Assembly (NCBI RefSeq): GCF_041080675.1
Contig: NZ_CP163521.1
Span: 124,001 to 188,000, forward strand
From: Streptomyces sp. cg36
Lineage (GTDB): Bacteria; Actinomycetota; Actinomycetes; Streptomycetales; Streptomycetaceae
Length of the DNA stretch: 64,000 nucleotides
Reading direction: 5' to 3'
Below, piece by piece: positions 1 to 8,482 of the stretch (within the stretch, counting starts at the first letter, position 1; each line of letters begins with the position of its first letter). The translations under genes were made by a program, and so were the position numbers. The notes under the pieces were generated by a model, which saw only the letters and a list, made by a program, of their open reading frames with translations, was not told the origin of the DNA and did no database searches.

Positions 1-202
1 GTGCCGGCGCCAGGACGGCGAGCTGCACCCGGTTGCTGGTGCCGGTCTTGCGCCGCAGGCGGCGCAGATAGGTGTCGACGGTATGGGGGCTGAGCGCCAT
101 ACGGCGGGCTATCTCGCGGTCGGTGAGGCCCTGGGCGAGGTGGCCGAGGACCTCCTTCTCGCGTGCGGTCAACGGCGTCTGGAGGGGGACGGGGTCGGTC
201 AT
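1..202 (-). CDS. LuxR-type HTH regulator, partial at window edge
   Basis: The ATG at 202 is preceded by GGAG seven bases upstream. The reading frame stays open to position 1, so the C-terminus lies outside the window. The 67 visible residues are a GerE/LuxR DNA-binding domain: LTAREKEVLGHLAQG, then the recognition helix region LSPHTVDTYLRRLRRK. The domain begins about ten residues after the start codon. It is therefore either a stand-alone HTH protein or a regulator with its HTH at the N-terminus, which is unusual because LuxR domains are normally C-terminal. It is divergent from the regulator starting at 566. Its target cannot be read from this fragment. Confidence 0.7.
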   Translation of the reverse strand, partial: MTDPVPLQTPLTAREKEVLGHLAQGLTDREIARRMALSPHTVDTYLRRLRRKTGTSNRVQLAVLAPA

Positions 203-565
203 GACCGGTCTCCGGTGGATGGATGTCGATGGTGTGCGGGCCCCGGATCACGAATCCCCACTGGTCTTGACGGTGAACGTCTCGCCCCGGAACGCCTCCA
301 GCTTGGCCGCCGCCACCACGCGCGCACCATGGGTTCCACCCGTCACCAAACTGCATGGCAGCAAAGAGAACGAGGGGCAAATCCGGCAATCGCCGTGATC
401 AGTGCAGTCCGGGGGCGCCGGCCGGGGCGGCATCCGGACGCCCCGGCCGGGCCACACGCCGGACACCGCCGCTTCATGGGGTTCGTCACCCCCTCGGCCT
501 ATGCTGAGCGCTGTGTATTCACACGGCTCGCCGGAGAGCCGGTCGGCATCGGCGAGGGCAAGACA
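203..565. other. Divergent intergenic region
   Basis: This is the shared upstream region of two oppositely oriented LuxR-type genes. Reading frames cross it, but they carry no recognisable domain and have poor codon structure. I see no strong palindrome. It presumably holds both promoters. Confidence 0.4.
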
Positions 566-1597
566 TTGAGACAGAACAACGCGTCGGGTGATGCGCAGGG
601 GCTGCGGGACTCCGACATAGCCGTCTACGTGGGGGTGCTGGAGCGGCGGTCGGGGGACGTGCCGGCGATCGCCGCGGCCACCGGGCTGAGCCAGGAGGAG
701 ACCGCCGACAGCGTCGAGCGGCTGCTGCGGCTGCGCCTGCTGCACACCGACCCGGACGATCCGGCCGTCTTCTTCGCGGTGTCGCCCGAGACCGCCTCCG
801 CCCAGGTCGCGGCCCCCGTCGAGGCCCACATCCGCGAGCAGCAGCGGCAACTGGCCGAACTCCAGCAGGACTTGCACCGCTTCATGCCGTTCTACAACCA
901 GCGGCGCTCCTCCTCGGAGGCGCTGGAGCTCCTGGAGAACGTGCAGGACGTGCGCGGCGCCCTCAACCAGGCGTCCGAGCGCTGCCGCGAGGAGATCATC
1001 GCCAGCCAGCCCGGCGGCGGCTCCCGCGTCCCCGAGGCGATGCAGGAGGCCCTGATCCGCGACCAGGCCATCCTCAAACGCGGCGTCCGCATGCGCACCC
1101 TCTACCACCACACCGCCCGCTTTAACGGCCCCAGCCAGGCGTACGTGGCGGCCGCCTCGGCGCTGGGCGGCGAGTACCGCACCGCGCACGAGCTGTTCGG
1201 CCGGATGATCGCCTTCGACCGCGAGCTCGCCTTCATCCCCGTACAGGACGGCAGTTGGGGAGCCGTCGTCATCCGGGAGCCGTCCACCGTCGCCTACCTG
1301 TGCGAGGTCTTCGAGCAGACCTGGGACCGGGCGACCCCCTTCACCGCCGCCGTCGGCCAGCAGCTGGAGACGGTCGCCCGCGAGATCCACGACACCGTCA
1401 TCCGGCTGCTCGCCGCCGGACTCAAGGACGAGGCCATCGCCCGCCGCCTGGGCATGTCGCTGCGCACCGCCCGCCGCCACATCGCCGACATCATGGAGGA
1501 GCTGGGCGCCGAGAGCCGGTTCCAGGCCGGTGTCCGCGCCGCCGCCCAGGGGCTCCTGGACGACCCCGCCCCGACGGAACCGCCGGCCGCTCCCTGA
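566..1597 (+). CDS. LuxR-family transcriptional regulator with N-terminal winged-helix-like domain
   Basis: About 343 residues. I chose the TTG at 566 because a GAGG motif lies about 8 bases upstream and the sequence before it does not look coding; an in-frame ATG at 476 is the alternative. Residues 10-65 look like a small winged-helix region (AAATGLSQEETADSVERLL). A heptad-like helical stretch follows (QQRQLAELQQDL), then a central domain of the kind seen in actinobacterial regulators. The C-terminus holds a LuxR HTH (LKDEAIARRLGMSLRTARRHIADIMEELG). No ligand-binding or kinase-receiver aspartate pattern is evident. The frame continues upstream to 83, but that part is probably untranslated. 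Its target is unknown. Confidence 0.75.
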   Translation: MRQNNASGDAQGLRDSDIAVYVGVLERRSGDVPAIAAATGLSQEETADSVERLLRLRLLHTDPDDPAVFFAVSPETASAQVAAPVEAHIREQQRQLAELQQDLHRFMPFYNQRRSSSEALELLENVQDVRGALNQASERCREEIIASQPGGGSRVPEAMQEALIRDQAILKRGVRMRTLYHHTARFNGPSQAYVAAASALGGEYRTAHELFGRMIAFDRELAFIPVQDGSWGAVVIREPSTVAYLCEVFEQTWDRATPFTAAVGQQLETVAREIHDTVIRLLAAGLKDEAIARRLGMSLRTARRHIADIMEELGAESRFQAGVRAAAQGLLDDPAPTEPPAAP

Positions 1598-1821
1598 CGT
1601 CCTCCACCCCGGACGGCTGGGGGAACCACGGCCGCGCCGGGTGGGTCCCGCGCGGTCGGCGAGAGCCGTGAGTGAGTACGGGAGCGGTGGGCAGGAGCGC
1701 GAAGACAACGATTCTTCGTGACTGTCCCGGCGGCCCGCGGTGCGGCATGCTCGCGGGGACGGACACGACACGCCCAGGACCGCCTGGGCGCGAGCGGGCC
1801 GCACACCGGCACGGGGGACCC

Positions 1822-2460
1822 ATGTACAGCGCGTCATCGGCAGACCAGCGGGCCCCGGCCCATGTGCGGGAACTGCTCCAGTTCCTCCACCTCTACCAGG
1901 ATCAGGGGCCGGGCCTGTTGTGGCCCGAGCACGACCGCCCGGCCCACGACGGACCGGACGCCACCGCCGCCCTCGACGCAGAGGCCCGCGTACTGGCGGA
2001 GCTGACGGCGCTGCCGGTGGCCATCGAGAGCCACCGCGCGGCCGAACAGGGCACCCGGCCGCACGCCGACGCCTCGCCCGGACACCTCCTGGTGCACCAG
2101 GAGACGGGGGCGGGCTCCTGGCGCCTGCGCACCGAGTCCGCCCCGCCCGCGGACGGGGACGCGCGGGCGGACGGAGAGGCGGAGGAGTCCTTCCGCTGCC
2201 GCCTGCGCTCCAACGAGGTGCTGTACGTCCCGCCGGGCTGGAGCTGGCAGGCCGAACTCACCGCGGGCGCGGAACTGCTGCTGACCCGGTTGGGGCCGTA
2301 CGAGGGAGGTGACGGCGGTGGTGAGGGCTTCGGCGCCGAGGACATCGGCGGTCAGGGCGTCGGCGCCGAGGGCGGTGCCGGGGCCGGCGCGATGACGCGG
2401 ACCGGCCGGACGGCGACGGACCTGTTGGAGCCGCCGACGGGCGGAGCGTCGCCGGGCTGA
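1822..2460 (+). CDS. Cupin/JmjC-like hypothetical protein with Gly-rich tail
   Basis: About 212 residues from the ATG at 1822, after a GGGGGA motif. The middle contains a histidine-x-aspartate pair (PHAD, about residues 80-83) followed by HLLVHQETGAGSWRLR. Further on is VLYVPPGWSWQAEL. These resemble the metal-site strand and the LYLPRGWWH strand of JmjC-like cupin_8 proteins. The distal metal histidine of that family appears replaced (W-Q), so an oxygenase function is doubtful. The last 50 residues are Gly/Ala/Glu-rich repeats (GAEDIGGQGVGAEGG). The assignment rests on motif resemblance only. Confidence 0.5.
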   Translation: MYSASSADQRAPAHVRELLQFLHLYQDQGPGLLWPEHDRPAHDGPDATAALDAEARVLAELTALPVAIESHRAAEQGTRPHADASPGHLLVHQETGAGSWRLRTESAPPADGDARADGEAEESFRCRLRSNEVLYVPPGWSWQAELTAGAELLLTRLGPYEGGDGGGEGFGAEDIGGQGVGAEGGAGAGAMTRTGRTATDLLEPPTGGASPG

Positions 2461-2819
2461 CCGTTGTCGGGCCGACTGTCGCAGGGCGGGTCGTCGCAGG
2501 GTCGCCGGTCGCCGTGCTGACTGTCGCGGGGCCGACCGCCAGGGGCCGACCGCCCGGGGCGCGCCGCCCCGTTCCTTCATCTCGCCGGGTGCGGCGGACG
2601 CGTGGACATGCGGGTGTCCAGCCGTCCAGCCGTCCCGGCGAGGAGTTTTTTCCGGCTCTTCCCTGCCTTGTGCCGATATGCACCCCGCCATCTTGCGGCC
2701 ACGCAAGATAGTGAGGGGGCAGACACCTCGCGTCACACCGCCACCTCGGGCAACGTTGGCATCACACAACGCACACGCGTCGTCGCCCAGAGGACGACGT
2801 ACAGACCCGGGGGGATCTC
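2461..2819. other. Intergenic region with short GC-rich repeats
   Basis: Positions 2461-2560 carry degenerate repeats around GTCGCAGGG and GGGCCGAC. Positions 2690-2709 hold a perfect inverted repeat, listed separately. I see no convincing gene on either strand. Confidence 0.4.
2690..2709. promoter_or_regulatory. Perfect inverted repeat, candidate operator
   Basis: ATCTTGCG and CGCAAGAT are 8-bp arms around a 4-bp centre (GCCA), 110 bp upstream of the small secreted peptide gene. The arms are relatively AT-rich for the surroundings and no T-run follows. An operator is therefore more likely than a terminator. The binding protein is unknown. Confidence 0.4.
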
Positions 2820-3041
2820 ATGCTCAAGCGCATTGCCCGAGCCACCGCCGCCATCGCCGCCGCTCTCGTCCCGTTGGCCGCGCTGACCGCACTGGCCACA
2901 CCGGCCTCGGCCGGAGACTGCAAGCACTCCGGCGGCGGCGCCGTCATGCTGGTCGCCGCCCACGCCGAGGCGACCAACGTGCAGCTGGGAGGCCCCAACT
3001 CCCAGCCGAAGTGCTCCACCGACACTTCCTGGGGAGGCTGA
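2820..3041 (+). CDS. Small secreted peptide, two cysteines after processing
   Basis: 73 residues starting at an ATG preceded by GGGGGGAT. Residues 1-31 form a clear Sec signal peptide (MLKR, then a hydrophobic Ala/Leu stretch, cleavage near ATPASAG). The mature chain is about 42 residues with one Cys near its start (GDCKHSGG) and one near its end (PKCSTD), which could form one disulphide. I recognise no family. A perfect 19-bp-arm hairpin downstream at 3121-3169 ends the transcript, so it is probably monocistronic. Confidence 0.6.
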   Translation: MLKRIARATAAIAAALVPLAALTALATPASAGDCKHSGGGAVMLVAAHAEATNVQLGGPNSQPKCSTDTSWGG

Positions 3042-3120
3042 GCCGGCACCAGAGCGGCACACACTTCGCAGGACGCGTCCCGCGGGCGGAATGACCAGCC
3101 GCCCGCGGGACCAACCAGCC

Positions 3121-3169
3121 CACAGGCCCCGGTGCCGGCAGGCACACGCCGCCGGCACCGGGGCCTGTG
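3121..3169 (+). terminator. Long hairpin terminator
   Basis: Arms 3121-3139 and 3151-3169 are perfect 19-bp complements around an 11-nt loop. There is no T-tract, as is usual for Streptomyces. A TGCCG pentamer repeat (about 3166-3192) follows directly. Confidence 0.7.
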
Positions 3170-3239
3170 CCGTGCCGTGCCGTGCCGTGCCGTACCGCCA
3201 AGTCCCGGCGTCCGGTAGGGCGTTGCCCGTAGAGAAGTG

Positions 3240-3295
3240 CGCGAACACACCCGCGCGAACACACCTGCGCGGATATACACCCGCGCGGATACACC
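3240..3295. repeat. Four iteron-like direct repeats
   Basis: The motif CGCG(A/G)A(C/T)ACACC, with a 2-base insertion in copy 3, occurs at 3240, 3254, 3268 and 3284. The spacing is 14, 14 and 16 bp. The array lies about 150 bp upstream of a large DNA-binding protein gene that starts at 3448. Such arrays are typical of binding sites for replication initiators or autoregulators. No AT-rich melting region is visible next to it. Confidence 0.55.
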
Positions 3296-3447
3296 CCCGC
3301 GATCGCCCGGCCCAAGGGCACCGAGTGCGGCGGGGTGTCGCGGGCCGCCCCGGCCCCAGGTGTGCACCACCGTGAACCACCCGTCCCGTGCGGGGCCGTC
3401 CCCTTTCCCCGGGACCGGCCCCCGGGACCTCTTGAGGAGCCGTACGC

Positions 3448-5649
3448 ATGACGTACGCACAGTCGGCAGCCGTGCGAACGCCTCAACTCCCCGCTCCAGC
3501 AGACGAAGCGCCACGAGCCGCTTCGCCGTACCCGCCTTCTGAGCCGGAGGTAGTCGCGATTTCGCAGGTCAGGTGCTCCCCGCGCCGTCCCCCGCGGCCC
3601 GCCCCGGCGCAGCCCGGCCCGGCCGCCCCGCTCGAACTGGGCAACCCGCTCCGGCTGACGGAGACCATGCGCACCCGGCTGCTCGCGGCCGTACGGGCGC
3701 TGGTGACGGACCCGGCGCTGAAGGGCGCGGGCGACCCGGCGCGCCTGGCGGCCGTGGTGCTGATGGCGAAGGCCAGGGTGGCCGCCGACTACGGCACCCG
3801 GATCACCGCGAAGGAGCTCGGCCGGTGGCTGGGCCTGAAGCTGTCCCGCGTCGCCCACCAGGTACTGCCGGAGCTGCGCGAACGCGGCGTACTGGGCACG
3901 AAGGAGACGACGAGCGCGACCGGGCGGGTGACCGGTCTGGAGTGCTGGGTGATCCCGATGTACCGGGCGCAGCACGGCGGGGACCGCCGCCACGCCCTGG
4001 CGCTGTCGCGGGTGGAGCTGATCGTGCTGCTGAAGCTGACCGAGGTGCTGTTCGCGCCGGGCTGGGAGCACAAGGACGGCCGGACGATCCCGGCGGGCAT
4101 GCTCGCGGACCGTACGGGACGCGGCGCGGCGACCGACCGGCTCGCCCTGCTCCTGCTGGTGCTGTCCGCCAACTCCCAGGGCTGGCTGCGGCTCTGCCCC
4201 GGCGGCGTGGACACCGGACGGGGCCGCCCGGCGGCGACGGCCGGACGGCTGCTGGACTGCTCACCGGCGGCGGGGGCGAAGGTGCTGTCCCGGCTCCAGG
4301 AGCGGGGTGTGCTGGCGGTGGAGCGGCGGGCGACGGCGTCCGGTCTGAACGCCCGCAGCCGGGTGCGGCTGCTGCCGGTGGCGCGGGCCCATGGCGTACC
4401 AGGCGTACGGGGCCGGGAGGCGGGCGAGGCGAACGAAGCGGGGTTCCCCGACCTCGCCGACAGTGCACCCGGAGATCATGAGGGGCAGGAGGAGGCGGTA
4501 ACTCCGGTGGCCCGTGCGGCGGCTGGGGCGAGGGCCGCAGGAGCGGGGAAGGAAGAGGAGGGGTCCGGTCCGCCAGACCTCACCGATGCCGCACACTTTC
4601 ACACCAGTCACGCTTCTGCGGTTGCTGCCGTTGGTCCCCTCTCGCTCTCCGTTGGCTTTTCCGGCGAAGGCCGTGGTGGGAACCGCGGTCTGCCGGACCG
4701 CGCGCCCGTGCGCGAGGACGAGGGCCCGCTGCGCGGGGAACAGCCGAGGAGGTCCCCGGCGTCGATCAGCGGAGGGCCGGGCCATGGCCCGACGAGTGGC
4801 TCTGCGGCGCGGGCCGGGCGGCAGCGCGGGAGGGTGCCCGCCCCGCCGCAGGACCTACGGGCGGCCCTGGCCCCGGTGGACCTGCTCTGGGCCCGCCTGG
4901 AACGCCCGGCCACCCGCAGACGCGTGGAAACCGCGACCCGGAGTGAGCTGGCGCGGGTGACGGGCTTCGCGGGCCGGACGGATGCACCGCAGGTCCTCGC
5001 GGCCCGGCTGGCCCGACGCCTGGAGGACCAGCTGCGACTGGGCGGACCGATCCAGGACCCGGCGGGCTGGCTGATGGGCCGGGGCCTGCCGCAGCGTCAG
5101 GGGTGCGGCGATGTGCGGTGCGACGACGGGACGCTGCTCGACTCGGGGCGGGGCTGCCCGCGCTGCGAGGAGAGACAGGCGGACCGCCGCGCCCAGCGCC
5201 GTACGGTCGCGACCACGATCGAGGCGAAGATGCCACACGCCTCACAGGGCGAACGCCGCACGGCGACGGAGCGGCAGTTGCACGCGGAGGTGACGGCGCG
5301 GGCGTGGATCCGCGAACGCGGGTGGGCCGAGATCCGCGAGCGGCGGGCGGCGACGGCGAAGGCGCGCACAGGGGCGGCGGCACCCCCTGCGGCGCCGATG
5401 CCCCCGCGCCCCCGCGCCGAACCCGCCCCGGAGCACGAGCAGGAACAGGAACTGGCCCTGGAGGACCTCACGCGCGAGCAGGTGCGTGGCTGGCGGGTAC
5501 GGGGGCTGAAGGACCACCGGGTGGTGCTCGACCACATGGACCGGTACGGGGAAGGGTCGGCGAGACGGTTGTTCAGCAACCGGTTGGTGGACCAGGTGCG
5601 GCGGTTGGAGGGCACGCGATTCCTGGTCCTGGGGCACGCGGAGGCGTGA
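3448..5649 (+). CDS. Large winged-helix/zinc-finger DNA-binding protein, function unknown
   Basis: 733 residues from an ATG with GAGGAG upstream. After a disordered Pro-rich N-terminus come two helix-turn-helix-like segments. The first is TAKELGRWLGLKLSRVAHQV near residues 120-150, followed by a wing. The second is AGRLLDCSPAAGAKVLSRL near residues 265-295. A low-complexity linker spans about 310-470. A zinc-finger-like cluster (CGDVRC ... CPRC) lies near residues 552-577, and a charged C-terminal domain ends in LGHAEA. The architecture suggests replication- or partition-type binding or global regulation, and iteron-like repeats lie just upstream. I do not recognise a named family. Part of its 3' end is duplicated at 6450-6525. 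Confidence 0.7.
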   Translation: MTYAQSAAVRTPQLPAPADEAPRAASPYPPSEPEVVAISQVRCSPRRPPRPAPAQPGPAAPLELGNPLRLTETMRTRLLAAVRALVTDPALKGAGDPARLAAVVLMAKARVAADYGTRITAKELGRWLGLKLSRVAHQVLPELRERGVLGTKETTSATGRVTGLECWVIPMYRAQHGGDRRHALALSRVELIVLLKLTEVLFAPGWEHKDGRTIPAGMLADRTGRGAATDRLALLLLVLSANSQGWLRLCPGGVDTGRGRPAATAGRLLDCSPAAGAKVLSRLQERGVLAVERRATASGLNARSRVRLLPVARAHGVPGVRGREAGEANEAGFPDLADSAPGDHEGQEEAVTPVARAAAGARAAGAGKEEEGSGPPDLTDAAHFHTSHASAVAAVGPLSLSVGFSGEGRGGNRGLPDRAPVREDEGPLRGEQPRRSPASISGGPGHGPTSGSAARAGRQRGRVPAPPQDLRAALAPVDLLWARLERPATRRRVETATRSELARVTGFAGRTDAPQVLAARLARRLEDQLRLGGPIQDPAGWLMGRGLPQRQGCGDVRCDDGTLLDSGRGCPRCEERQADRRAQRRTVATTIEAKMPHASQGERRTATERQLHAEVTARAWIRERGWAEIRERRAATAKARTGAAAPPAAPMPPRPRAEPAPEHEQEQELALEDLTREQVRGWRVRGLKDHRVVLDHMDRYGEGSARRLFSNRLVDQVRRLEGTRFLVLGHAEA

Positions 5650-5740
5650 GGTGTGCCGAAGTGGGCCGGGGGCGTTGTTCGGCTTCGGGACCCTGGAGCC
5701 GGGGCGAGCGGGACGCGGTTGGTGCGGGTCGATGCGGGGG

Positions 5741-6136
5741 TCAGTGGAAGCCGAGCATGCCGGGTGTGTCGATGCCGATGGCGAGGATGCCCGGGGGGTA
5801 CTGGTCCTCGTTGGCGGTCAGGAGGATCGGCATGCCGCCGGTGCCGGTGCGGCGCAGTGCGGTGTAGAGGGCGTGGCAGGTGTCCATCCCTCCGTAGCCG
5901 TCGCGGAACATCGCGCCCACAGCGGGGGCGTCGATCTGTCCGAGTGTTTCGACGTCGGTGCACGGATATCCGAGGACGGCCTGGGCGGCGTGCGGCTGGG
6001 TGGCCTCGGCCTGGGCCAGACACAGCGCCGGCACGAGGAGCCGGTCGCCGGACGCGGTGACGTTGACCGCGAGCGCGTTGAGCACCTTGTGCCCCGCTGC
6101 CATGGCGACGACGGCGCTGGTGTCCAGGATGATCAC
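5741..6136 (-). CDS. PIN-domain toxin (VapC-like)
   Basis: 131 residues. The N-terminal MIILDTSAVV carries the first PIN-domain aspartate (D5). Later acidic residues fit the family pattern (AQAEAT near residue 45, GGMDTCHAL near 85, and LLTANEDQYP). VapC-family proteins are Mg-dependent ribonucleases. The start overlaps the stop of the upstream RHH gene by four bases (ATGA), the usual antitoxin-first arrangement. A degraded copy of the neighbouring gene's 3' end on the other side of the pair suggests the module arrived by insertion. Confidence 0.8.
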   Translation of the reverse strand: MIILDTSAVVAMAAGHKVLNALAVNVTASGDRLLVPALCLAQAEATQPHAAQAVLGYPCTDVETLGQIDAPAVGAMFRDGYGGMDTCHALYTALRRTGTGGMPILLTANEDQYPPGILAIGIDTPGMLGFH

Positions 6137-6417
6137 GCGGCGTCCCTGCCGGGCATGGCCAGAACCTTCTCCGCCGCGATGCGCCGCAGATTCCCCAGCA
6201 CGTCGAGCGTCGCGAACTCCTCATCGCTGATGTCGACGCCGACGACCTGACGGGCGTGCGCCCGTGCCGCCGCCACCTGCTCGGCGCGCTGCGCGGCGGT
6301 GGGCTCCGCAGCGGCGAGGACGTCGACGAGCTGTCCGATGCTCAGCCCGCGTTCCTCGGCGAGCTCGGCCAGATGGTCGCGAGTCTGCTTCGTCACCTGG
6401 ATCGTGGTGTTGGCCAT
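6133..6417 (-). CDS. Ribbon-helix-helix antitoxin (VapB-like)
   Basis: 94 residues. The N-terminus (MANTTIQVTKQTRDHLAELA, then RGLSIGQLVDVL) is a standard RHH fold with the DNA-contacting strand at TTIQV. The C-terminal half is charged and would wrap the toxin. It overlaps the toxin start by four bases. The promoter region just upstream holds a repeated CTATGG element and CCTATAGG at 6435-6442, plausible sites for autoregulation. Confidence 0.8.
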   Translation of the reverse strand: MANTTIQVTKQTRDHLAELAEERGLSIGQLVDVLAAAEPTAAQRAEQVAAARAHARQVVGVDISDEEFATLDVLGNLRRIAAEKVLAMPGRDAA

Positions 6418-6449
6418 AGATGGACCATAGCACTCCTATAGGGGGGCGG

Positions 6450-6525
6450 GCAGGAGCAGGATCTGGCCCTGGAGGACCTCACGCGCGAGCAGGTACGGGG
6501 GCACGCCACCTGGGGGCATGCGTAG
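6450..6525 (+). pseudogene. Duplicated 3' fragment of the 3448-5649 gene
   Basis: Positions 6450-6497 are nearly identical to 5440-5487. Both encode LALEDLTREQVR. After that point the copy jumps to GHATWGHA and a stop at 6523-6525, whereas the intact gene has another 46 residues ending LGHAEA. The fragment lies just beyond the toxin-antitoxin pair. The pair is thus bracketed by two copies of the same gene end. Confidence 0.8.
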
Positions 6526-6669
6526 GCGGTGGCCGGGCGTCGCGTGCGCATGCGGGCCCACGCAGCGGACCGTGCCGCTTCACGGGTCGGTCCATCCCTG
6601 CACGCCGGGCGGACGGGGGCGCGAAGCGGGTCTAGGCTGGGGATATATCCCTGGTGAAGGGGGCCTGAA

Positions 6670-7902
6670 ATGCCCGATGAGCATGGTCAGTTGACGGTCG
6701 ACGGCGATTTGCTGCGGGTGCTGCGGGAGCGGCGGGGGCTGACGCGTGCCGCGCTGGGTGGTCTGGTGGCCCGCACCGAGGACTGGGTGAAGAAGGCGGA
6801 GCGGGGCGAGCGCTCGGTGCGTACGCTCGCGATGATGATGCGGCTGGGGCACGTGCTGGGCTGCACGGACATCAGCGAGCTGACCGGCGTGGCCGAGATG
6901 TCGATCCCGATCGATGTCGGCGGCCGTATGTCGCATCCGGGTGCGGTCGCTCTGCGGGCGGCGGTCCATGCCCCGCTGTTCGCGACGGTTTCCGGTACTG
7001 CGGAGGATGTGGGCGAGCTCGCCGGGCGGGTGCGCCAGTCGTGGGAGGTCTGGCATACCGTCCGTCACCAGCGCACTGCCACGGCCGCTGTGCTGCCGGG
7101 CCTGATCGCGGCGGGGCACGCCACCGTGCGCGCGTCCGAGGGGGCGGAGAAACGCCGGGCGGCGGTCGCCCTGGCGGAGACGTACGCCCTGGCGCAGCAG
7201 TACGCCGCGCACACGGTGGAGCCGGAGTTGTACTGGGTGATCGTGGACCGGGCGCGTATGGCGGCCGAACAGGCCGACGATCCGGTGGCCCTGGCCGGGG
7301 CGGCGTGGATCGTGGGCAACGGCCTGCGGGTGACGGGCCACACGGAGGAGGCCCTGCGCATGGTGGGGGAGGCCGCCGACACGCTGCGCCCGCAACTGGA
7401 GAGCGGCTCGGACCGGCTGCGCGCGACCTTCGGGAGCCTGTGTCTGCACGCGGCGGTCACCGCTGCCCAGGAGCGCCGGGAGGGCGACGCGTGGCGCTGG
7501 CACGACGAGGCCGACCGCACCGCGAAGCAACTGGGTTCCTACGTGCATCCGTGGACGATGTTCGGCCCCGGCAACGTGGCCGTCCACGCGGTGAGCATCT
7601 CGGCCGAACTGCACACGCCCGGCGCGGCAGTGCAGACACTGGCGCGTACGCAGCCGGACGCGATCCCTTCGACCGAGCGGCGCAGCAGACTGTTCCTGGA
7701 CGCGGCGAAAGCCGAGTACCAACGGCGTGAGACATCGGGGGCGCTGACCTATCTGCGCCTGGCCTACGAGACGTCGCCGGAGGCGGTGCGCTACGTCCCC
7801 TCCGGCCGCGCGCTGGCGGCCGACCTGGCGCGCACCACGACCGGCGTCCTGTCGCATACGGCCCACCGCCTGGCCGACGACATCACGGCGGTCGCCGCCT
7901 GA
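6670..7902 (+). CDS. XRE-family regulator with TPR-like C-terminal domain
   Basis: 410 residues. Residues 14-70 are a Cro/cI-type HTH (LLRVLRERRGLTRAALGGLV ... WVKKAERGERS). The rest is an all-helical, TPR-like region (for example AETYALAQQYAAH and ARMAAEQADDPVALAGAAWIVG). This two-part design is common in Streptomyces regulators encoded beside small genes of unknown function. A perfect 19-bp terminator follows, and a run of four overlapping small genes starts 130 bp further on. The ligand and targets are unknown. Confidence 0.8.
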   Translation: MPDEHGQLTVDGDLLRVLRERRGLTRAALGGLVARTEDWVKKAERGERSVRTLAMMMRLGHVLGCTDISELTGVAEMSIPIDVGGRMSHPGAVALRAAVHAPLFATVSGTAEDVGELAGRVRQSWEVWHTVRHQRTATAAVLPGLIAAGHATVRASEGAEKRRAAVALAETYALAQQYAAHTVEPELYWVIVDRARMAAEQADDPVALAGAAWIVGNGLRVTGHTEEALRMVGEAADTLRPQLESGSDRLRATFGSLCLHAAVTAAQERREGDAWRWHDEADRTAKQLGSYVHPWTMFGPGNVAVHAVSISAELHTPGAAVQTLARTQPDAIPSTERRSRLFLDAAKAEYQRRETSGALTYLRLAYETSPEAVRYVPSGRALAADLARTTTGVLSHTAHRLADDITAVAA

Positions 7903-7911
7903 CGGTGCCCG

Positions 7912-7954
7912 CCCGGGTCCCAAGGGGGACGGCCTGTCCCCCTTGGGACCCGGG
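7912..7954 (+). terminator. Strong hairpin terminator after the XRE gene
   Basis: Perfect 19-bp arms (7912-7930 and 7936-7954) with a 5-nt loop, ten bases past the stop codon. Confidence 0.85.
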
Positions 7955-8030
7955 GACGGGCTGTCCCTGGCCGCGCCCGAATTCCGGCCTACGGTCGGGG
8001 GGTTATGACCCCTGACGAGGGACGGCTGTC

Positions 8031-8234
8031 ATGCAGAGCCCGGAGTATGTGGTGGACACCGCGAATGGCGATCGGGTCGGGGTGGTGGAGGAACGGTACG
8101 AGGGGAGCGTGTATCTGCGTCCGCCCGGCGGGGGGACGCAGTGGGCGACGGCGCCGCAGTCCCTGCGCCGCCCGACCCGCCACGAGCTGATGCGGGCCCG
8201 GGTGCTGGACACCCCGGTGCGGGGGCGGGGGTGA
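8031..8234 (+). CDS. Small hypothetical protein, first of four coupled genes
   Basis: 67 residues beginning MQSPEYVVDTANGDRVG, with no membrane segment or signal. The sequence is a compact beta-rich opening followed by a basic helix (RRPTRHELMRARV). Proteins of this kind sit next to XRE regulators in Streptomyces, but I know no function. Its TGA overlaps the ATG of the next gene by one base. Confidence 0.65.
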   Translation: MQSPEYVVDTANGDRVGVVEERYEGSVYLRPPGGGTQWATAPQSLRRPTRHELMRARVLDTPVRGRG

Positions 8235-8482
8235 TGTGGGCGTGGTCGGTGGGGCCGCCGTTCACGGGACCGGAGCACGGCTCGGGGCCCGTGAGCGGAC
8301 CGGATCCCGCGTACGACGTGGGCTCGGCCGGCGCCGCCGACTGCGAACTGTGCGCGGCATGGTGCGCGGAGCGGGAGGCGGCGCGCCAGGAGCGGGAGCA
8401 CGGGCGGGTGCGGCGGGCGGCGGGGGAGCTCGTCCGCCATCCCGACCACCGGACATGGCCCGGCGGGGAGGCGGTGCGGTGA
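8234..8482 (+). CDS. Small hypothetical protein, second of four
   Basis: 82 residues from the ATG at 8234, which shares its A with the previous stop. It contains a CELCAAWCAERE motif, so two or three cysteines are close together, followed by a strongly charged helix. A metal-binding role is possible but unproven. The stop overlaps the GTG of the next gene. Confidence 0.6.
   Translation: MWAWSVGPPFTGPEHGSGPVSGPDPAYDVGSAGAADCELCAAWCAEREAARQEREHGRVRRAAGELVRHPDHRTWPGGEAVR

Noticed and set aside
248..1837. 529-residue minus-strand frame opposite the LuxR-type regulator
   Set aside because: It is the antisense shadow of a well-supported gene; the product is Gly/Arg/Val-rich without domains.
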